Part shown: positions 62,709 through 64,000 of the stretch, piece by piece | How the letters are laid out: each line of letters opens with the position of its first letter | Position numbering within the stretch: position 1 is the first letter of the stretch | From: Antedon mediterranea | Taxonomy: Eukaryota > Echinodermata > Crinoidea > Comatulida > Antedonidae | NCBI RefSeq assembly: GCF_964355755.1 | Contig: NC_092672.1 | Span: 11,464,501-11,528,500, forward strand | Direction: 5' to 3' | DNA length: 64,000 nt | Notes under the pieces: generated by a model | Seen by the model: the letters and a program-made list of their open reading frames with translations, nothing else | Told to the model about the DNA's origin: nothing | Database searches by the model: none | Program-made: the position numbers and the translations under genes

Positions 62709-64000
62709 CTATACAAAAAATCGAATATCAAATAAGTATTAATTGTGGAAAATTAGAGTGTTGCCTCACATGAAATGTCCAGTATGCCATAGATATTTTG
62801 ATGAAAAGTGATTATTTTGCAGTTATTTTAGGTTACAGTTGGCCCTAATACAAATACGATACGTTTTACGAATTTGTAATATACCGTATAGGTAACACAA
62901 CGCATTAATTAGGCCTATAGACTGTATATAAGTATCGGTCTTGCCTTATATTGTAGCAAGTGTATAAGATTATGACAAAGCAAATCACATGGTCCTAATA
63001 ATTAGATTGTTACTACTACGATAGCAACCGGCGCTCGGCATATTAGATCTATAATTACAACACAATAACACTTTATGTCGGCGACCTTACGAGCCATTAC
63101 CCTTGGATTCGATCATTTAATAAGCTTAACTCAAAGGTAAATTTAGAAACAAAGTCAAATATATTTAGGTTGAAAAATTGGGCAACTGTTAAAAATGTTC
63201 GTTCGCGGATGACTGCGCGTTTATTCAGTCATGAACTCTGTGTGGGCGAGTATAAGAGATTTTATATAGCATAACGCTTGGACGAATTGTCCTTTAGAAA
63301 GTACATAGGCTAAGAGATAAATATCTTTCACCAAGTACGATTTGTAGATTGAAATTGCAGACCAGTGGCTCACCAGGACTGCCCATTTAACCGCAACCAA
63401 TATATCCTTATCTAATTAGCAAACAAATTGGTCGGTACTTAATTTCCACTTTCCACGAACACTTTATAGATAGTTACCGTAGTCTAAGGGCCATACGATT
63501 GAATCAGAATAATTCAGTCAAATATACAGTTTTGTATTGCGGTCAATAGACCAAAGATGTATCTCATGGCATAGCTTGTTTCACCTCTTATTCTTATGAA
63601 GTTATATTCAGTTTATGTTGGAAGTGAAAAATATGCAAAGTAATTTGAACTCTACAGTTACCACACTATCTCCAATGTAAAGAAAGATCAGAAACGAAAC
63701 CATTGAATTAATTGTGCAACTTCTAGACAATTGTATTATTAATTCAATTAAAGCATATTTTTTTTCATTCCCGATGATAAAGCAAATATTAAATATTAGT
63801 TTCACGTCTCCTTTCACATCAGTGAACCGTATAACTGTGCCTTAGCTAACTCATGGCTAACTTAACTAATATCCTAACTGTCTTGTTATTTAGTATAAAA
63901 AAATTATATATAATTTTCATCGAAGTTGCGGTCGGTACTACGTATGACTAAACTTCTTTCAAAATATCATCCTCATGTTGGTATCTTCACAACAGCTAAT
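62709..64000. other. Presumed intron, no exon seen
   Basis: Upstream of the collagen exon of the - strand C1q-type gene. No signal-peptide-like or further collagen exon was recognised. Frames at 63608-63817 have no domain. Confidence 0.5.

Overview
The window is nuclear DNA of an animal. It is strongly AT-rich, coding sequence is split into short exons with GT/AG borders, and introns are filled with transposons. The organism is probably a marine invertebrate deuterostome: there is one Eph receptor, an adipolin/erythroferrone-like C1q gene and 5S-rRNA-derived SINEs, and the word taggcctag recurs through the non-coding DNA. An echinoderm or related ambulacrarian is my best guess. This is inference; no species-specific marker is visible.

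From the left end to 46909 the window carries the 3' two thirds of an Eph receptor tyrosine kinase gene on the + strand. Twelve exons join with consistent phases into 654 codons plus a stop: two fibronectin type III domains, transmembrane helix, juxtamembrane segment, complete kinase domain and SAM domain, ending in a PDZ-type tail. The exons for the signal peptide, ephrin-binding and Cys-rich parts are not seen and presumably lie left of the window. The intron between the two FN3 domains is 27.4 kb and holds much of the repeat content: a 5S SINE, tRNA-type SINEs, a TTAA-flanked MITE, a reverse transcriptase fragment, two separate Myb/SANT-like coding fragments, a long hairpin and a minisatellite. 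The 7.8 kb left of the first visible exon holds a 1.6 kb TTAA-flanked element, a pair of TA-flanked MITEs and a 5'-truncated LINE.

From 51329 to 55711 (- strand) lies a gene I cannot name. A 23-codon first exon that looks like an N-myristoylation signal joins a nearly 3 kb exon of low-complexity, lysine-rich, acidic sequence, and probably joins a last exon with a MYND-type zinc finger. All junctions are phase 0.

From 58531 to 62708 (- strand) six exons encode the collagen stalk and C1q-like head of a secreted protein of the adipolin (CTRP12)/erythroferrone family. Its signal-peptide exon must lie to the right of what can be recognised, possibly outside the window.

The remaining sequence is intron or intergenic DNA. 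No CRISPR array, operon or functional RNA gene was found. Splice models rest on reading frames and consensus sites only; no transcripts were available.
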